5,673 bases of DNA from Bacteriovoracaceae bacterium (GTDB lineage: Bacteria; Bdellovibrionota; UBA1018), in NCBI GenBank assembly GCA_023250795.1, contig JAHFAB010000033.1, positions 1 to 5,673 of the forward strand, in the 5' to 3' direction. The position numbers were made by a program, and so were the translations under genes. Under the pieces are notes generated by a model. That model did not search any database and had not been told where the DNA came from. It was given only the letters and a program-made list of their open reading frames with translations. Below are positions 5,344 to 5,673 of the stretch, piece after piece. Within the stretch, counting starts at the first letter, position 1. Every line of letters starts with the position of its first letter.

Positions 5344-5673
5344 CTAAATGCTGACAGCCTCGGACGTTTTGCCTTCTATGACTTTTAGATAAGCATCAAA
5401 CATCAGCTTACAAACAAACACGGCTGTGAAAAGTGTAGTCACGATCCCAATCAGCATTGTGACGGCAAAACCCTTGATCGGCCCTGTTCCATAAATCAAG
5501 AGCACAACCGCTGCCGCTGCATTGGTCACGTTTGCATCCATGATGGTGCGAAAAGCTTTTTGAAACCCAGCCTCTACCGCTCCCTGTGGCCGTTTTCCAT
5601 GCCTCAACTCTTCTCGGATACGTTCATAAATCACGACGTTAGAATCCACCGCAATCCCAACTGTCAGTGCGAT
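5344..5673 (-). CDS. secD: Protein translocase subunit SecD, C-terminal 109 residues (rest outside window)
   Basis: The frame stays open to the right edge, so this is the end of a longer gene; complete SecD proteins usually have about 500-620 residues. The visible part begins IALTVGIAVDSNVVIYERIR, the membrane-helix-4 signature of SecD (A-V-D-[AS]-N-V-hydrophobic-I-[FY]-E-R-I-R-E) with the proton-path Asp at visible residue 10. It continues with RTIMDANVTNAAAAVVLL (42-59), GTGPIKGFAVTMLIGI (62-77) and a last helix through FVCKLMFDAYL (85-95), all typical of SecD. A start at 5649 (a GTG codon inside this conserved motif) would give a 101-residue protein, but that is an internal codon and not a true start. 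SecD acts with SecF, whose gene follows 33 bases downstream. The rest of the operon upstream is not visible. Confidence 0.95.
   Translation of the reverse strand: MALTVGIAVDSNVVIYERIREELRHGKRPQGAVEAGFQKAFRTIMDANVTNAAAAVVLLIYGTGPIKGFAVTMLIGIVTTLFTAVFVCKLMFDAYLKVIEGKTSEAVSI

Overview
The window looks like the chromosome of a Gram-negative, possibly Bdellovibrionota- or delta-proteobacteria-like organism. The grounds are a split secD/secF pair followed by recJ, a four-helix-bundle S23-type protein, moderate GC and protein style; this placement is an inference and is weak. No tRNA, rRNA, CRISPR array or insertion sequence was seen.

Left part, plus strand (1-1624). The window opens in the C-terminus of an S23/IVP-like four-helix-bundle protein. 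A hairpin with a T-rich tail overlaps its stop codon. A 156-base gap (141-296) carries a candidate TATAAT promoter. After it come a four-helix membrane protein of unknown function (297-695), an unreported-looking 31-residue basic small protein with its own Shine-Dalgarno (704-799), and an eight-helix membrane protein of the COG4705 type (857-1624). The last is built from four copies of one W-x9-G-x4-D motif with identical spacing. The three genes are close enough to be one operon.

Right part, minus strand (5673-1621, read right to left). secD (C-terminal part only), secF, recJ, a HEPN-domain gene and a nucleotidyltransferase (MNT) gene run in one direction with gaps of 33 and 26 bases and then two 4-base stop/start overlaps (GTGA, ATGA). 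SecD and SecF form the proton-driven membrane subcomplex that helps the Sec translocon release exported proteins. RecJ is the single-strand 5'-3' exonuclease of repair and recombination. The HEPN/MNT pair is a two-gene module of toxin-antitoxin architecture; it is much richer in A+T than recJ and is attached to the end of this housekeeping operon.

The most interesting parts are the HEPN/MNT module, the four-fold repeat in the COG4705-like protein, and the small ORF with its A7 run just upstream. In the module, the HEPN protein has Tyr where the RNase motif has His, while the MNT active site is intact. The two operons converge with their stop codons overlapping (CTAA) and no visible terminator between them.
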